64,000 nt of DNA from Baylisascaris procyonis. Taxonomy: Eukaryota; Nematoda; Chromadorea; Rhabditida; Ascarididae. The stretch covers positions 882,001-946,000 of the forward strand of contig JAZARR010000200.1 of NCBI GenBank assembly GCA_037389465.1, given 5' to 3'. The notes below the pieces were generated by a model. It saw nothing but the letters and a program-made list of their open reading frames with translations, had not been told where the DNA came from and did not search any database. This document shows positions 1 to 16,000 of this stretch, piece after piece. The position numbers and the translations under genes were made by a program. How positions within the stretch are numbered: position 1 is the stretch's first letter; the number at the start of each line of letters is the position of its first letter.

Positions 1-980
<980 letters not shown>

Positions 981-3900
981 CTTATTTGAAGATGTAATTG
1001 TTTAACTATTGGTGTAAATATTTTCACCCAATTATCCTTTAATGGACTATATCGATGTGGTGGTATTGGTATTTTACGTGTTTCGGCTTTCGTACCACGT
1101 GATCGTTTTTCATGTATCGGTTCAACGCTTTCCTCTTCCATTTCAACATCGTTTGTGATTGACTTCTTAGCATTTGATTTGCGTTTCCGTCTTCCCACCT
1201 AAATCAAACAAAACGAATCTTGCATTTGGGTAGATTGAGAGAAGACGGTTGCCAACTTCATTTACAGTACTCAACTACCGTACCTCTAAATTTGTAAATA
1301 CTATCATCTTTAGCCGCAAGTCAAAACATTTGCACCACTCAAAAATTAGGTTGCTCGGCTTTTACATCCACCTTGCACGTATTTAAACATTTACCTTGTA
1401 GATATTCTTACTGATTATGCTAACATACTTGCGCTACGGACACTTGCGCCACTTGCGCAAATATTTCACTCCTTATCACAGTAAAATCTTTGCGTATCAT
1501 GTAATGAAATCCCATATCTATAGCACATCTGTTAAATAAAAATGTGCAGTGGGGCCGTTTCGTCTATAGGCAGCCCACATCAACAACACAAAGGGATGCT
1601 TCTTTCGGCACTCATTGAAAGGTCGTTCAACGAATGAAGCAAACCAAAAAAAGACGAATCGAACGCTGCGGTAGGTCGACGCCACACATTCCAAACGATA
1701 TACCGCCTCAACATAAACATATTTTATGTGGCGTTCTCATCGCGCAACGCAACAATCGCCATTAAAAAACACTATACGTACCATTTTACGCCCTCTCTTC
1801 GAAGTTTTTTTTTTGTCGAAGGTCTATGATTCAACTGAATGTGCACAATCAGATATTGCTCGTCGATAACTAACCTCATATACAATTGGAATTAAAGGGA
1901 AATATTTTAGTTAAAATTTATTATAAGATACGATCCGTACTTTCATTCCAAAAAGTTCGAACTCAAATTTAAAAAAAAAGAAAAATCTATAAATTAACCT
2001 TTAGACTTTAATATCGAATTCGAATTAAACGACTGATCTCTATAATTCGATTGGTCGAACATGACTCGTCACAGAGTTTAAATTTTCCACTTTCATTGAA
2101 ACGTTTGAAATTTTCCAAATTTTTTAAATTCAATCATAAAAAATTTCGGGTGATTTTTTTCTCAAAAATAAGTGATCGATAATGGGAAAATTGCCAAATT
2201 CGAGTTGCTTCCTTATGGCATCAAATAAAAATGCAAAGCCAGAATACGGTTCGATCTATCAAGCATTAAGCATCTTGAATTTTAATGATCTACCTTTAAT
2301 CTCCTGGCAGTTCAAGCTGAAGCAATCCATCTCGATACTCAATTAGGCACTAAAATATTTTCTATAGGAAATCTCTGCTATTCCCTGATATAATGGACCT
2401 CTCTCTTCAATTTAGAAAAATAAATAAATAAATAAATAATTAAATAAATAAATAAATAAATAAATAGATAAATAATAAATAATCAAATTACGCAGCAAAA
2501 AAAAAAAAAAATGAAATTATAACAACTCATATACCTACTATACACCAAGGTTGCCCACGTTAATCAAAGCAACTCTTAGCAAGATACCACCAGTGAAGCT
2601 TATCACACCCATACGTCGATAACGTATCATATCATTGCCCTACCTTCCAGAAATATGCAAAACTTCCCCCCTCCCCCCCCCAACAAAATTGAATTAAAAC
2701 AGTATGCCATTCTATCATCTTCAAGTCATTTCAAAGAAAAAACCATTCCTTATATGTTTGTAGTACCCATAGTGGCTTATTTCATGTAATTTTACAATTG
2801 ATGAAAAAAAAAAATTCTTCCCATACAAATATTCAAATGAGACGAAAAAATGGTGAAGAGATAAAAGCACAAAAGAAATCCTCCAATACACAAAAGCGCA
2901 ACTTAAGGTATAAGTCCAATGATTTGAAAATCCAGAAATCCTCCAATTGATCTAAACACGGACCTATCCTCTCCTCTCGCCCTCGCCCCCCCCCCCCTCA
3001 AACTGAACTAAAATTCTGCGTATATGTTTTTAATTCCTAATATGAATGTTACGAATAAACGTCGTAAAAATCACGAACATTTCAAATTGCCTCTTCTTTT
3101 GCTATTCGACCTTTGAACTGTTACTTTTTTTTTGGCAACCTGCAATCTGCAATCTGCGATCTGCAAGGTAGCAATGTTTTATGAATGCTGTCAAAAAATA
3201 TCAGACTCCATTTGCACAAATCACAAAAAACATAGACACTTAGAAAAGCTTGCAATTGAAGGCGTCTGATCTGCAAGAATAGACTCATTAATCAAGGTGC
3301 ATCGATCGTTGACATTTGAACACCTCTTGTGGTTGAGTTGATCGATTATTGCTGAGTATCGCCGATCGCAACATTTCATTTCCCTTGATCGCATTCAATC
3401 TTTTAGTTTTGACCTTGTTTCTTTCTTTTTTCTTTTCTCTAATATCACTTAGTTAAGACCATTCGAATGGGGATCGTATCGATCGGACTTTCATCCCCCC
3501 CTTATTCCTCAAAAAAAAAAATCTATACACGCTTCTAACATAGATCATGATAGCATAGAATACTTAGCAAAATATTTTCCCCATAACATTTAATCATTAA
3601 TGACGCGCTAAAAGAATATGCAAATTTTTGTAAAACATATCTGTCATTAAAACATCTATTTTAAGGATTTCATTTATTGAACGTTTTAATGACAACCGTC
3701 TGTCACTAATCAACATAACGCTCAAATCTACATCGTCAACTTGGATCGCATATAATAAGGTGGAATTTCTCACGTTACAAATGAAATGCTTCGTACCCAT
3801 ACTTTACATTCATTTATGAATGCAATTCACTATTCGTTCAATTGAATAGGCATTCTGTGGCTTTAACGAGCATCAACATCAAAGCAAACCGCTTGTTCAA

Positions 3901-5375
3901 TTGAACATAAATAAATCTACCATCATCAAAAAAAAAAGAAAAGAAAAAGGAAAGAGCAACGCTTCACATCGTTTCACATCAATGATATCAACCAACTCAT
4001 ATAAACCACATAAAGACGGACACCTACAGACACACGCAGACACAAACAGACACGTACAGACATAGACACCCTCAGATATACACAGACAAAGACAGACACA
4101 TACACACATTTACACAAAGGCGCACATACAATCAGGCGAATGGGAAAAAAAATCGCATCTCTTTTGCATTCTTTTATATGGGCGTCAATGCCATACATAA
4201 CATTGGTGCCGCCGACGCATTTCTTTTTTTTTTCGTTTATAGCGACGTGCTTGTTACGATGCGTGTGGCCCAAACAGGCAACAAACTTCATTGCAATGCT
4301 GCAATAGACATAAGAACACATTCACAAAAATCGATCATTATTGTCTCTTTATGAAATAAATTGTTAAATGAAAAAAATTTTTTATATAAAAACAAAAATC
4401 TATAATTACTGAATTGTTCGTTCAAAAAAAAAAAAGAATTTGCATAAAAAATAACTTTATAAAATTGCATATATTATTCGTTAAGTCTTATTTAACAAAT
4501 AGTCACCTAAAAATACCGCAATAAAACGGCGCTTTTGTCATGCGGCTCTTTTAGCGAATCGGGCTTATTCTCTAATTTATTCAAATTTCTTTCTACTCTT
4601 CGATTGATTCATAAAAACGACATCGACAGATAAAAAAACGGATATTTAAAACTAATTCCCTACTATAAAACATCAACCGACGAGGTCACCTCCCCTCCCC
4701 CCCCCGCCATCCATGCTGATGCTTAAATATGAAGAGAAATGCTGCGGCAATTACCTGCTTCAAAAAATAATACAAAAAATGCTTTACCTGTAATTAATTA
4801 AACCTAAATTAAGCAATAAATATTTTTATCTGTAAAATTTTTCATGAAAGAGTAAACTTAACTCTCATACTTACCTATGCATTAGAGATGATATAATCCA
4901 AGAAACAAATAAACAAACAAAAAGAAAACGTCGAATAAAAACATTACGCAAAATCAATCGACCAAAAAAAATATTCCATCTTTAAATAGGAAATAAAATA
5001 CTACGAACTCAGATCATACCTATAATTGGCACTTTTATTCATCAACACAAAATTCATTCAATATTTATTCCACTATTTTATATTTCAAAAAAAACTGAAA
5101 TTAATTATTCCATACTAAACTTTCAAAAAAAAAAAAAATCAGTGAAAATAAAAATTTACCTCTAAAAAAAAGCAAAAAAAAGGCTCTAAAATATTTTTTT
5201 AAAATCACAGAACCTGAGTGAATTCAACGGGATCTCCTTTATCGGTTGGTAAATTTTGTTCGATGAGAGAAGGAAGCGCTTTGCCCAGATCAGTTTCAAT
5301 TAATTCCGGCATATCGTCATCGTCGTCGACCATTTCGATCGGCAAATCATTCAGCTGTGATTCCATTGGATTCAT
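981..5375 (-). CDS. PNO1: PNO1 (partner of NOB1), first two coding exons, 3' part beyond window
   Basis: PNO1/Dim2 is a KH-domain RNA-binding factor that sits at the 3' end of 18S pre-rRNA in pre-40S particles with NOB1. Coding exons are 5375-5214 (54 codons) and 1198-981 (72 codons plus 2 nt), phase-compatible across a 4.0-kb intron. Exon 1 is acidic (five Asp in a row near residue 20) and ends EFTQ; exon 2 opens VGRRKRK, matching the human FTQ...GGRR segment. Exon 2 carries the hallmark ETRKIPIPPHRYSPLKDNW followed by VKIFTPIVKQLHLQIR, almost identical to the human protein just before its KH domains. The KH part (roughly the last 125 residues) must lie left of position 1, because 1-980 holds no continuation. 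An AG acceptor (5391-5390) lies 14 nt before the ATG, suggesting trans-splicing. GTG at 1198 is not a start: it follows an acceptor. Identity is sure; the exon 1 join is supported by phase and local similarity. Confidence 0.9.
1199..5213. other. PNO1 intron 1 (4.0 kb), no other gene seen
   Basis: It lies between the GTTCTG donor at 5213 and the TTTAG acceptor at 1199. Contents are A/T homopolymers, an AAAT-rich tract (about 2416-2485), C-runs near 2675 and 2985, a CA-rich ACACAGACA tract (about 4020-4115), and copies of two dispersed motifs (near 1430 and 4530). Short open frames here lack splice context and resemble no family. Confidence 0.6.
4020..4115. repeat. Degenerate CA/ACAGAC-rich tract
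   Basis: Low-complexity run of CAGACACA-type words. It is responsible for the Cys/Val-rich open frames on the minus strand, which are not genes. Confidence 0.8.
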
Positions 5376-5391
5376 TATGCTATACCCACCT

Positions 5392-7091
5392 AAAGGAACG
5401 AAATATTTGAATGCTATTGTTTCAACGATAATCCCAACTGAACGCAAAACAAAATTAAACCAAACCTCCCCATGCCTTCTTGTTTGTTTCAAATTCTCAC
5501 CTGCACAAAATGTCTACGTTTAATTACTGCTGCAATAAACGTTAAAAAAAAAAAGAAAAGAAAAAAAAACGTCAGGATTATTGTCGCTTAAATTACTGAA
5601 AACGAAAAACGTTGAAATAATATGGAATCAGAAAAAAAAAAGGTATATATCCTGGCGAAAACGTTGACGATAACTGGAATATAAACGAAATAACGGATTC
5701 CCGATGAATTTTAGCTCATTGTTGAATTGAACTTCCAGTAAGTTGAACTTCCGTCTAGCTCCTATTGAACTCATAATAAACAACAATCATCCATTTCAAA
5801 CGTTATCACAAAAAAAAAAAATTATGCAAACAATTTCCGTCGCATTATTAATATTTTAATCCCCTATATAAATTTAAAAACTTAAAATTTACATATCTGT
5901 ATTCCAAAAAAAAAAAAAAATCCAACAGTTACCAATTTCTGTTCCTGTCTTACTTAATACTCCCACTTGACTTTCACCTTCTTTTACCCCACCCCATCCC
6001 CCCCGTCCCCAATTTTGAGTAAATAATGGTCACGGGTACTGGGAGCTAATATGGAAAATTCAATCAACAATAGTTAAAGGAACATTGCGCTGTTCGACTA
6101 GACCCGCATGCCACCTGCATGAAAGCTTCATGCGGAAAATTCCGGCCATGACCTTTGACCCGCGAAAAAATGGTGACGTAATTCACACTAAAACGATGAA
6201 ATATCCACTGCAGTGTTCTAAACAAAATATTTACACTATGAAAGCTTTTTGAATCTATTGGTGAAATTATTTTTTATTAATAACATTTAAATAAACGTAA
6301 TAAATAAAGGTAATAAAAACCTATGCAACCTAAAATTAAAACGATTCAATTAAATGCAAATTCTTTTACGAAAATGAAATATGCATATTAACATCGATAT
6401 GCAAATTTCAATAAAGCATAAAATAAAATAATAGATCAATTCTTCCAATAATAATATGCGATCATAAGCTTTTAGCTGTATCAGCAATCAATAATGATGG
6501 TATAAACCAATCGTTGCCAATTGAAGCAATTATATAAAATAAGAAACCCTTCCAAAAAATTAAAATATTTATTAAAATAACAAAAAAAAATTTAAAAACA
6601 ACAACAACGATAAAAATCCCAACAACATAATTCAATAGTAACTAGGTATTGTTTAAGCTAAACAATATCGCCGCAATTCTGGAAATGACATAAACGTTGG
6701 TGGATTCAAGCTCCATCATTGATCCATCACCGTCGTATCGAAAGTAAATTCACCTCACTCAATCGTACGGATTTCTCCACTTAAATAACCATCAATAAAA
6801 CAAAATAAAACAACATACAATAAAAAAGTATAAATAAAATATACGAATATAAGAACTATAGCTGAAAATACCTTATATATATCTTATGCCTTCAGGCTAT
6901 CACCTAATCCTATACAAACAAGAAAGATCCCACATCCTTGCACTAGCTCTACCTTAAAATCAGTGATAGAAAAGCCTCGTACAATAACGAACAACAATCC
7001 TCAACTCAATAAAGTGCATTTTTGTTCATTCGTTAACTACAATACGTTCAATGAAACCACTTCCTTTATAAATAAACTCGAATATCACCGT
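5392..7091. other. Intergenic TBL3-PNO1 spacer
   Basis: About 1.7 kb between the TBL3 stop and the acceptor before the PNO1 ATG, both genes reading leftward. It is AT-rich with a C-run near 5998. No gene is seen. If the two genes are co-transcribed, this would be the intercistronic region, which is long for a classical nematode operon. Confidence 0.6.
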
Positions 7092-10000
7092 TTATGCAGT
7101 TCGAATATCCGTGTCGGATAGCCGCATTTGTGACCATGTATAATTAAGAAATGCTGCATTTTGACGTGATTTTGTCAGTCGTTCAAAATGCCTAAAAAAT
7201 TACCGATCATCCGAATATAGGAAAAGCTAAAATAAAATAAATGAAAAACAAAATAAATAAATGTAAAGCTAAATGAAAAGTAAAGTAAAGTAAAAGCTAA
7301 AATAAATGAAAAACAAAAATATATATCGAAAAGAAAATCAACAAATTCGATTCTACCGACTGATATGCCAAAAGAAGAATGAAAGAAAATTAGGGGATGA
7401 AAACACCCTACCTCCTCTTTTTCTGCTTTGTTAAGTCTCAGTGGAAGAAAAATTTTAAATAACGAAGTAAATTCCTTTATTTTTGGATCTTTTTTTATTG
7501 GATAGATGCATAAAATTGTCGTATCACAAAAAATTCCTCCCACATTTTCTCAAAAATTTTAAAATTATTTTCAATATATTTTTAGCATTTTATACTATGA
7601 TCAACAAACTTAGTACCGTTGTTCTAAAAACTAAATCAAACATAAATGAGAGCCGAATATCCAAACTTTCTAACACAAACCAAGAGAAGAGGCTGATGAT
7701 GACAGCCGTCTGTCCATTGGGCCACTGGTAAGGAGCTCCAGTTCAGTAACGAAACAGAACGCACCTCTACCCTCACATCTCCTCACCCCCCCCCCTATTA
7801 TTTTTCTTTTTTTCCACGTTAAATGGGATAGTATGGTACTATTTTTTGACAATAACCTATGAGATAGCCCGTCAACTCTATATTAACTAATAGGCCTCTT
7901 AATTCCTAGTTTCAGCTCAAAATCCTTATAAGTGAACAACGGAACCATATAATACATATTCACCTTACAACATCACTCCTCAATATTCAACTCTATAACT
8001 ATCATAACCAATCTTTTTTTTTTTACAATTTTTTCACATATTTTACTAATCAAAAAAAAAACTAAAATCCCTCATCAAATCTCAAGTAATATTCCTTTGT
8101 CAATTTCCATAAGAAAACTATAACTTCATAGTAACCGAGAATTGAATAAATACAAAAATAAATAGCAAGAAAATGATACCCATAAAGCACTATCTTTCAA
8201 ATGAATGGTTTTTGGATTTTAAAAAACACAATATGTGTTTTAAAAAACACACACCTCATCGAATAAACCATAAATAAATAAGACCAACCTATTTGTGTAC
8301 GGGATAAACGATTCAACAATTGACGCAATATTGGGTGTCTTTAAAAGTTGTTCGGGTGTGTAACAATGTAGAATTTCGTAGAGAACCTGTTGACTTGCCT
8401 GAATCAAGACTAATAAAATTCAATTATACGATACGAATACTGAAGCGTTGCTCCAGAAAAGAACTGAGACGTTTCTTTTATCAGAACACTTCAGGTGGGT
8501 ATAGTTCTGCCATCCCTCAGAGACTCCCAAAAAATTCGGGAAACCAAGATACCCGTGGGTAATATTACTGCAAATTGCTAACTGGCAGCGTCGAATATTT
8601 CCAGATTCAAGAGTTTCGAATCTCTCAAACATTTACAGATCACTTAAAAATGTGACAAGCGTCAAATATTTCCTGTTAAAGATCCATAAAATCGTAAAAC
8701 TGGACCAGAAATTGGTATTTAAGCTGGCCTTTCATCTTCTAAAAACTTCCCCTAAACTATATGTCTCTCATTTCCAATTCAATTCCCTCTTAACTATCAA
8801 AATAAATCATTATATAAAAAAAGAAAATACAAACATACATTCGACGTTCGACTATTCGTATTCCATTGTGAAGCAAAATTAAGCAAGATAACGAGTTGCT
8901 CATCGAGAAGATTCGCAATTGAATTCCGCAATTCCATTCCACCCATCTCGATTAAAGCATTCACCACTTTTAGGCAACTACAAATAAATATCAAACATAT
9001 AAGTTTTCACTTCCTCCTCATCCTCCCCCCCCCGTCTCCTGTCTTCAGTAAACAACGATTAAGGATAGTACGAGCTGATACTAGGAGCATCAGTTGAAGG
9101 AACACATCGTTGCACCCAATAGAACCCTGGAAATGAGTAAAAATTTTTAAAAACGCAATTTAAATTTCGCAACAAAACATTCATTAACTTAGTATCACCC
9201 ACATAAATTTATTATACCGCTAAATTATCAAATATAGTATAAAACTTTTTTTAATTAACTTTTATTTAAAAAAAACTTCAGCTTACTTAAATGGTCTGGC
9301 AAGTGTAAGTGAAAATGAAAGCGCTTCAGCATAACGCTTTTGACCCATCAAATTAGACAATTTCTGCTCGTCTTTTATTCGTTGTGTTCGTTTTTCTTCT
9401 TCCTCTTCTCGTTTCTTCTCTGTTATATCTTCCCAAATTCGAATTCGTCCATCACTACCAGCTGAATAATTCTATAATCACATCCCTTTTCTTCATTACT
9501 ATTACCTTTACAAATATCATCCATTCGCTAAATGATCATCCAACTGCAACAACTCTATGCCCTACAACGTTCCCTCCCCGTACCTTATAGAACACTTTAA
9601 TTCCCCTCTTCTCTTCAAATCTACATAATTAACTTTCCCATGACTAGAGGGAGGGAGGGAGGGAGGGAGGGAGGGAGAGAAAAGGGAAAAAAGCAAAGGG
9701 TCCCATAACTTACTACCGGTTATAAGTAACCAAGATAATCCACCACCCCTTCCCCTTCCCACCTCCCTCTTCCCATCACACCTACAAGACTCAAGTTGGG
9801 ACAGGCAAAAAATGTGTTGTAGTAGAAACCTGTAACAAATCTGCTTTCATCGTCATATGCAATCATTGCCCATATTTTATCGTCATGCGCTTCCACCGTC
9901 GATACGCACTCTTTCGCCGATATAGACCAAATCTTTAGAAGTCCTCCACTATCGGCTGATATTAATTGCTTGTTGTTATTAACGAATATCGCCTTCAATA

Positions 10001-13000
10001 AAACCCAAATTCAAATTTAAGTTAGTACTTAAAACACAAGACATAGATGGTGAACGGTGAAAATATAAATGGTAAACCACGATCCAAACTAAACCAACAC
10101 ATCACTCATCAACGCATATCTACCAAGTTATCGTCTAGATTCGCGGATAACACAAATCTTTTCCCCACAATAATTAACAGCTAATAAAGTTACATTTAAA
10201 GGTAAAATGCATAAGATCAAGAATTATATTCCATTATATTATAAAGGTGCTTAAGTATCATTTAAAAAAAAAACGAACTGGAATCTATAATCTAAAAGTT
10301 ACAACTGAAATGAGAGACGTTATATAAAGAAATGAAACAAGGATGACCACCCACCTTTAGTACGGCTGAAGGATGACCACTAAGTGTTGCGATACATTCG
10401 TTTGCACCCAGTGAGAACACCCTTACCATGCAATCGCCACTGCATGTCGCCACAACCTTAACATGGTTGACCATCATCGTTACGCGAATCCTACTCAACG
10501 GCTCATCGACAGATTCGTCATATAAAGAGGGGATAAAGGGATCTAGTCATTTCCTCTTTCCCTCCTTCCTTCGCTAAGACCATCAATGCCAACGAAAAAA
10601 AATCCAGACTTCTGTAATCAAACAGCAGCCTAGGCTCATTCATTTACCCACAGTACTCACCGCAGCCCCCCTTCCCCCCCCAAAACCCCCCCCCATCCAT
10701 TTTCATCTACATTCCACGGCTTAAAGTTTTCACTTAAAGAATCCTAATTTTAAAGGAGGTTGAAAAAAACTGGGGAACAGGAACGGCTCCAGTCCAAGAC
10801 GGAGCACATCAAGACAACTAGAATGGCTCCGGTCTCCAGACAGTGCCTCCAGACAAACCTTTATTTATTTTTTTAAGGAGCTGAAAATTTTCTCTAATAA
10901 CTTTTTTAACGTGAGATATCATAGTAGATTAACGCATATTCAGTCCTAACCGGTGATATTTATAAAGAAATAAAACACACCTGTGTGCTCGAAGAGAATC
11001 TTGCATCCCATACACCTCTACGGTGTCCGGTAAGTGTGCCCGCAATACCCAGTTGCATTTTCGTTGAATCGATGTGCCATAGTTTTGCTGTCTTATCCAA
11101 TGAGCCCGTTACACAAAGACGATCGTTTACACTTACATCAACGCATGTCACATCCTTTGTATGTGCCACCAATGTCGATGATGCACTTAGTTTCACACTG
11201 AAATATATGTCAGCATTGAATATAAATATACCGGCACATTTAGCTTCTGTGCTTCGGAGGAGACAAGTGGAAGGGGATGGAAAATTTCAGTTGGTCTCTA
11301 TTTCTGAAGTCACCGATCAAGCAACATCAAGTAAAAACGAATGCCAGGGACAAAAGCAGATGGTTCGAGGCAATGTACCAAACATTAACATATTCTACTA
11401 ATTTCCCATAGAATTTCATGCAACAAATCCCTCCTCCCTTCCTCCTTAAAAAAAAAGGAAAAGCTCAAAGAAAAACCCAAAAACGCACCATTCAGATCCA
11501 GGCTTGACGTCGGTAAGTGACCATAACTTCAATGTGGTATCGTTTGAAACCGAAACAATGAAATGCTTCTTGGAAGTCCTTGAAAAGCTCACTGCAGTCA
11601 CGTTGTTTGTATGTCCCGTTGCTACACCTATCTGGTAATAACAGCAATTTGCATTAAGAAAACTGCTTGTCCCCCACTTATGGTGGCTATAAATCAGCCC
11701 AGGAAAATTAGCCAAACGTACTCGAACTCTATCTCATTCTCCCCTCCCACCATCTTTTCTACCCTTCCCATCAATCCTATCCCCCCCCCCCACCCACACA
11801 CACAGCATTTTCACGATATTTAAGCTAAAATAAGGCCATAATTTCCTTGCCTTCCAAAAATTTCATTACTAAAACACTATGTAGTTCAAATATAAAGAAA
11901 TGAAATGGTAGTACAAGAACAAAAATGGGTGAAATAATAGTAGTTACGCATAATGTGCAAAGCCGCACACATACGATACCCTCTGTTAGGCAATGATACC
12001 AGACTTTTGCCAACAAAACAGACAAACAACAGACAAGTAAACAACATAAAATATTCATTGCATTAGATTTTCATTAAAATAATGAATACCTTTTGTGGCG
12101 TGCTGAATCCTTTTTCATCTTCGCAAATTTTCCACACAATAAAAGAGTTATCTTTCGAGGAAGTTGCAAAAATATTCGCATCCCATGATGCATTTGAAGC
12201 ACAAAGAATACTCTCTGTATGACCTAAATATTTCAACTTGAACTGATCTGCTACAATAATATCGCGTCGGAAGTTTTTAACAACAATCTGCAGACAGTCT
12301 GCCGACAAAAATTATGGAATATAACATAGGAAATAAATTTAAAAAAAATAAAATTCAAATAAATTCAAAAAAATTGAAACGAAATAAACGAAATAAAAAT
12401 AAAATTCAACGAAATAAAATTCTAAAAGAAAATCAACGTCGCCCTATACCACAATCCAAAAACTTCCCAATTCACGGATTAAATAAATCAGGACTTCTTG
12501 AAGAAAACGGTTTCTTAAGTAAATATCAGCAAGTATCCGGAAAGTTGGAGGGAAAATCAAAAAAAAAAAAAAATGTTTCTCCTAGATGGTTTTCGCTTAC
12601 TAAAATATGAAACCACCAAATGAAAAAATCAAAATAAATAACGGTTAAAAAAAAATTAAATAAAACGGTTAAGTAAGTATCTTCAACAATGTAAATGAAA
12701 AAAATAAAATCAAAAAGTGACATTTTTTGTTTTAATTCTATGAATTATGGAAATTTTTTCCATATTTTTGAGATACTCTATATATATAAAAATTGCACTT
12801 TGCAACTCCAACAGCGTCCCCCCCCCCCACCTCAGTCTCAACTATTACTACTTCTTTAAGTGATCACCTTTGAGATCCTCCCCGGTTCTTAAGCAAAGTG
12901 GGGGAGGAGTCGATAAGGAAAATATTTTCTCTTTAAGAAAAATTATCTCACTGATAAATATAGAATCTTGCAGGTCAAATTTTTCATTACCTCATCCAAA

Positions 13001-16000
13001 TTGCCGTTGAGATACTTAAAATTATGCATGTATAACTACACTCTTAACCACATCTCAATGATACAAATGACTAATCAATTTAAAAAAAAAAATTCATTTA
13101 TTTTTTATATAATGATATGACAAAATATTTGAAATAATTTTTAGTATATTTGCAAAAAAATCGAAAATAATTCTGCAAAATTCTTGGAATATTTCCAAAA
13201 CAAAAAATTCTTGGAATATTTCCAAAAATTTAAAAAATTCTTGGAATATTTACAAAATTTTCAGTATTCACCGAAATTCTTCTCATATCAACTGCTTGCC
13301 CCACATGCCAAAGAAATAATAATTCCAAATCCCAATCGCAATATAAAACAAAACAAAACCACTCACCTGGCACAAGATGACATGCCCATGTTTGTGTCTC
13401 ATATATTCGTATATCAGCACTATTCGCCGCCACCACCATATATCGCCGATCCGTTCCAACGAACGTTAAATCAAAAATTTCATCATTGAAACCGACCATT
13501 TGTCGACGAACGTCAAATGTCTTCTCATCCACCAAATATAAATTCGAATCGCAACTTATCAATAATAATTTCCCACGTATCCGATTACGTAGTATCGAAT
13601 CAATACGGCAACTTAAATAAATAAAACAACAATTATAAAGCACAATAATAATCACCCCATTGATTGATTTTTTTATCATTCAAAAGTATTTTATTTTTTG
13701 AACATTAATTAAAATTAGAAATGCACCTTACTTAATTAACTTAGGCTCAACATTTAATTCGATCACTTCTAAATAAATATTTAAATATTGATTTCATCGG
13801 TTCCCTTCCTCTGAAACACTATTTTACGAATAAAACATAAAAAATAACACAGAAAATTACAACTTCTCCATACATCAAATTCCATTAAAATCTACGCTTC
13901 CGTACAACAATTATTGCCACCCACCGGACCTCAATCATCTAAGCTCACCTGATACCTTGCAGCGTCCCAGCAACCTTTAATACCCTTATCTCCACTCCCC
14001 CCCCCAAAAAAAAAACCCGAAAACCTTAAAAACCATCTCACCTGCATATATTAGATGATCGAAGTAGTTTGCCAGTAGTTGGTTGCCAGCATTTAAGCAC
14101 ACCTTCTTCTCCAACCGTCAGCATAGTACCATCATCAATGAGTAATGCTGATTCTACAGGCTCGAAGAGTGGTAATGTTTTTACTCTTTCATTTGTTTCT
14201 AAACTTATCAATGATATCGTCTGATCACGACTCACTGTAGCAATCAGCGTCCGATCCAGCAACAGAATTGAGACCACCTGGCTGAAACAACCACCTTTTA
14301 GTCAATAAAGACACCCAATCACTTGCAACGCCTTTTTTTTGGGGGGGGGGGAGGGGGGAGACCCCCTGCGATACTGCGACAAACTCAACATATTTCTGGG
14401 TCTGTCTTTTCTAAGTGGGTGTGTGTGGGGGGGGGGGGGGAGATGTAAATAAAGATCCAGGTAAATTTAGGCAGCTGGAATCGGGAAAACATAAGTCCAC
14501 CTTCTCATGCAAATCATAGTAAACTTATAAGCGAAAACCACTATTCAAAAAAAAACCTCTCTATCGTTCTTTGAAAAAAAACCAAACCATCTATTTAACC
14601 AAAATTTGAAGGTTTAAACCTTTGCTGGAGGAATGAAAAGTCATCAGTGCCCAAGAAGCTCTATTGAATTGAATAAAATATTTTTCAACTGCACCGGTTC
14701 GTTTTAAGAATTTCTATAAATTTAACAACGGAAATACGAATCAATAAACCTTGTATGATACTTCCAATGATGCATAAGTCTCTTTCCCCCTTTTAAACGA
14801 TAGAAATTCACACTGCCATCCATATAACCGATCAGAATGCGTTCACCATCAATAAATAATGCTTGTGTGACAGCAGTGGGACCCTTTAGAGATGCCATAC
14901 AACATTGTGATTCCAATTTCCATATCTATAAATTTAAAGAAATCTCAAAAAGAGATCAGCTGAAAGATTTATTCAGAGGGATAATTAAAGATACAAAAAA
15001 AAGAGGAACATGAATGAAGGAAAAAAGAAAGAAAGAAGAAGAAAGAAAGAACAAAGCGAAAAAGAGGAAATGATTGATAATGATCGTTTTTTAAATTTTT
15101 TTCAGAAAATCTTTAATAATCTTTTTCGATTATAACTTTAATATAAATTTTTTTTGTCTCAAAAACGATTGCAATATTATTAGATTATAAAATTCTAAAT
15201 TAATATTTTTCAATAGAATCGAAATGGTTCCTTTTTAATACGGCTCACCTATCAACTTATACAGATGTAAATAGCTCTACCAGATATTGCAAGAGCGAAA
15301 GCAATGGCATTGCCTTTAAACCTTCCCATTCACGTAACCTAGATAATAACGACAAGTATCTATATGGTCGCAAAGACTTGGTCAAATCAACGATAAACTC
15401 CACCTTGAGAGTGAAATCAGCTGAACCAGTGGCAAGCATCGTTGCATTTGATGAAAATTTGATAAGTTTGATAGGCGCGGTATGTGTAGATCTCCATTGT
15501 CGACTCATTTGTGCTTTTGCGTCGACGACCGTCGTCGCGGGCAAAAGATATTCACGTAGAAGACCGTTATTATAGGCTACAATCATAGACTGCGAATCTG
15601 GTGAACACTGTACACATGATACATGACTTGCATCGTCACCTTCGCCGATCACGTATCTAAATTAAATTTTCACGTCACGTAGCTAAAATTCATATTTCAC
15701 ATTTTTTCACGTTATTGGATTTTTTTAGATTACGTTTAGGTCGACGTTTTAACGTGGCATCGGCAAAAAACCTCTTTAAATGCTCACGCATCAGCTCAAT
15801 TAAAGGTTAGAGGACTTATAAAGGCTAGAACTTCATAAAGGTTAAAGGTTAAAGGTCAAGACGTCACCAAATTTGCTTTCTTCGTAGAATGAACTATAAA
15901 TGGCAGCACAGTTCGTTAATTAATCTATAGGAGAGCTAATAGGCTGAGAGTACGCCCCTTCCCTACCCCGTTCTGCTCTCTCCCCTTCACCGCTAAGAAA

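Noticed and set aside
3897..4321. Cys/Val-rich minus-strand proteins
   Set aside because: Produced by the CA-rich tract inside PNO1 intron 1; no splice signals or homology.
8320..8562. A + strand 80-aa gene
   Set aside because: It is the antisense shadow of TBL3 exon 13 plus intron.
15257..15403. Extension of TBL3 exon 2 through its donor, or an extra WD exon ending at the GTGAGC near 15248
   Set aside because: All three frames hit stops before that GTGAGC, the translated sequence is not WD-like, and joining exon 2 to exon 3 directly restores a proper WD strand.
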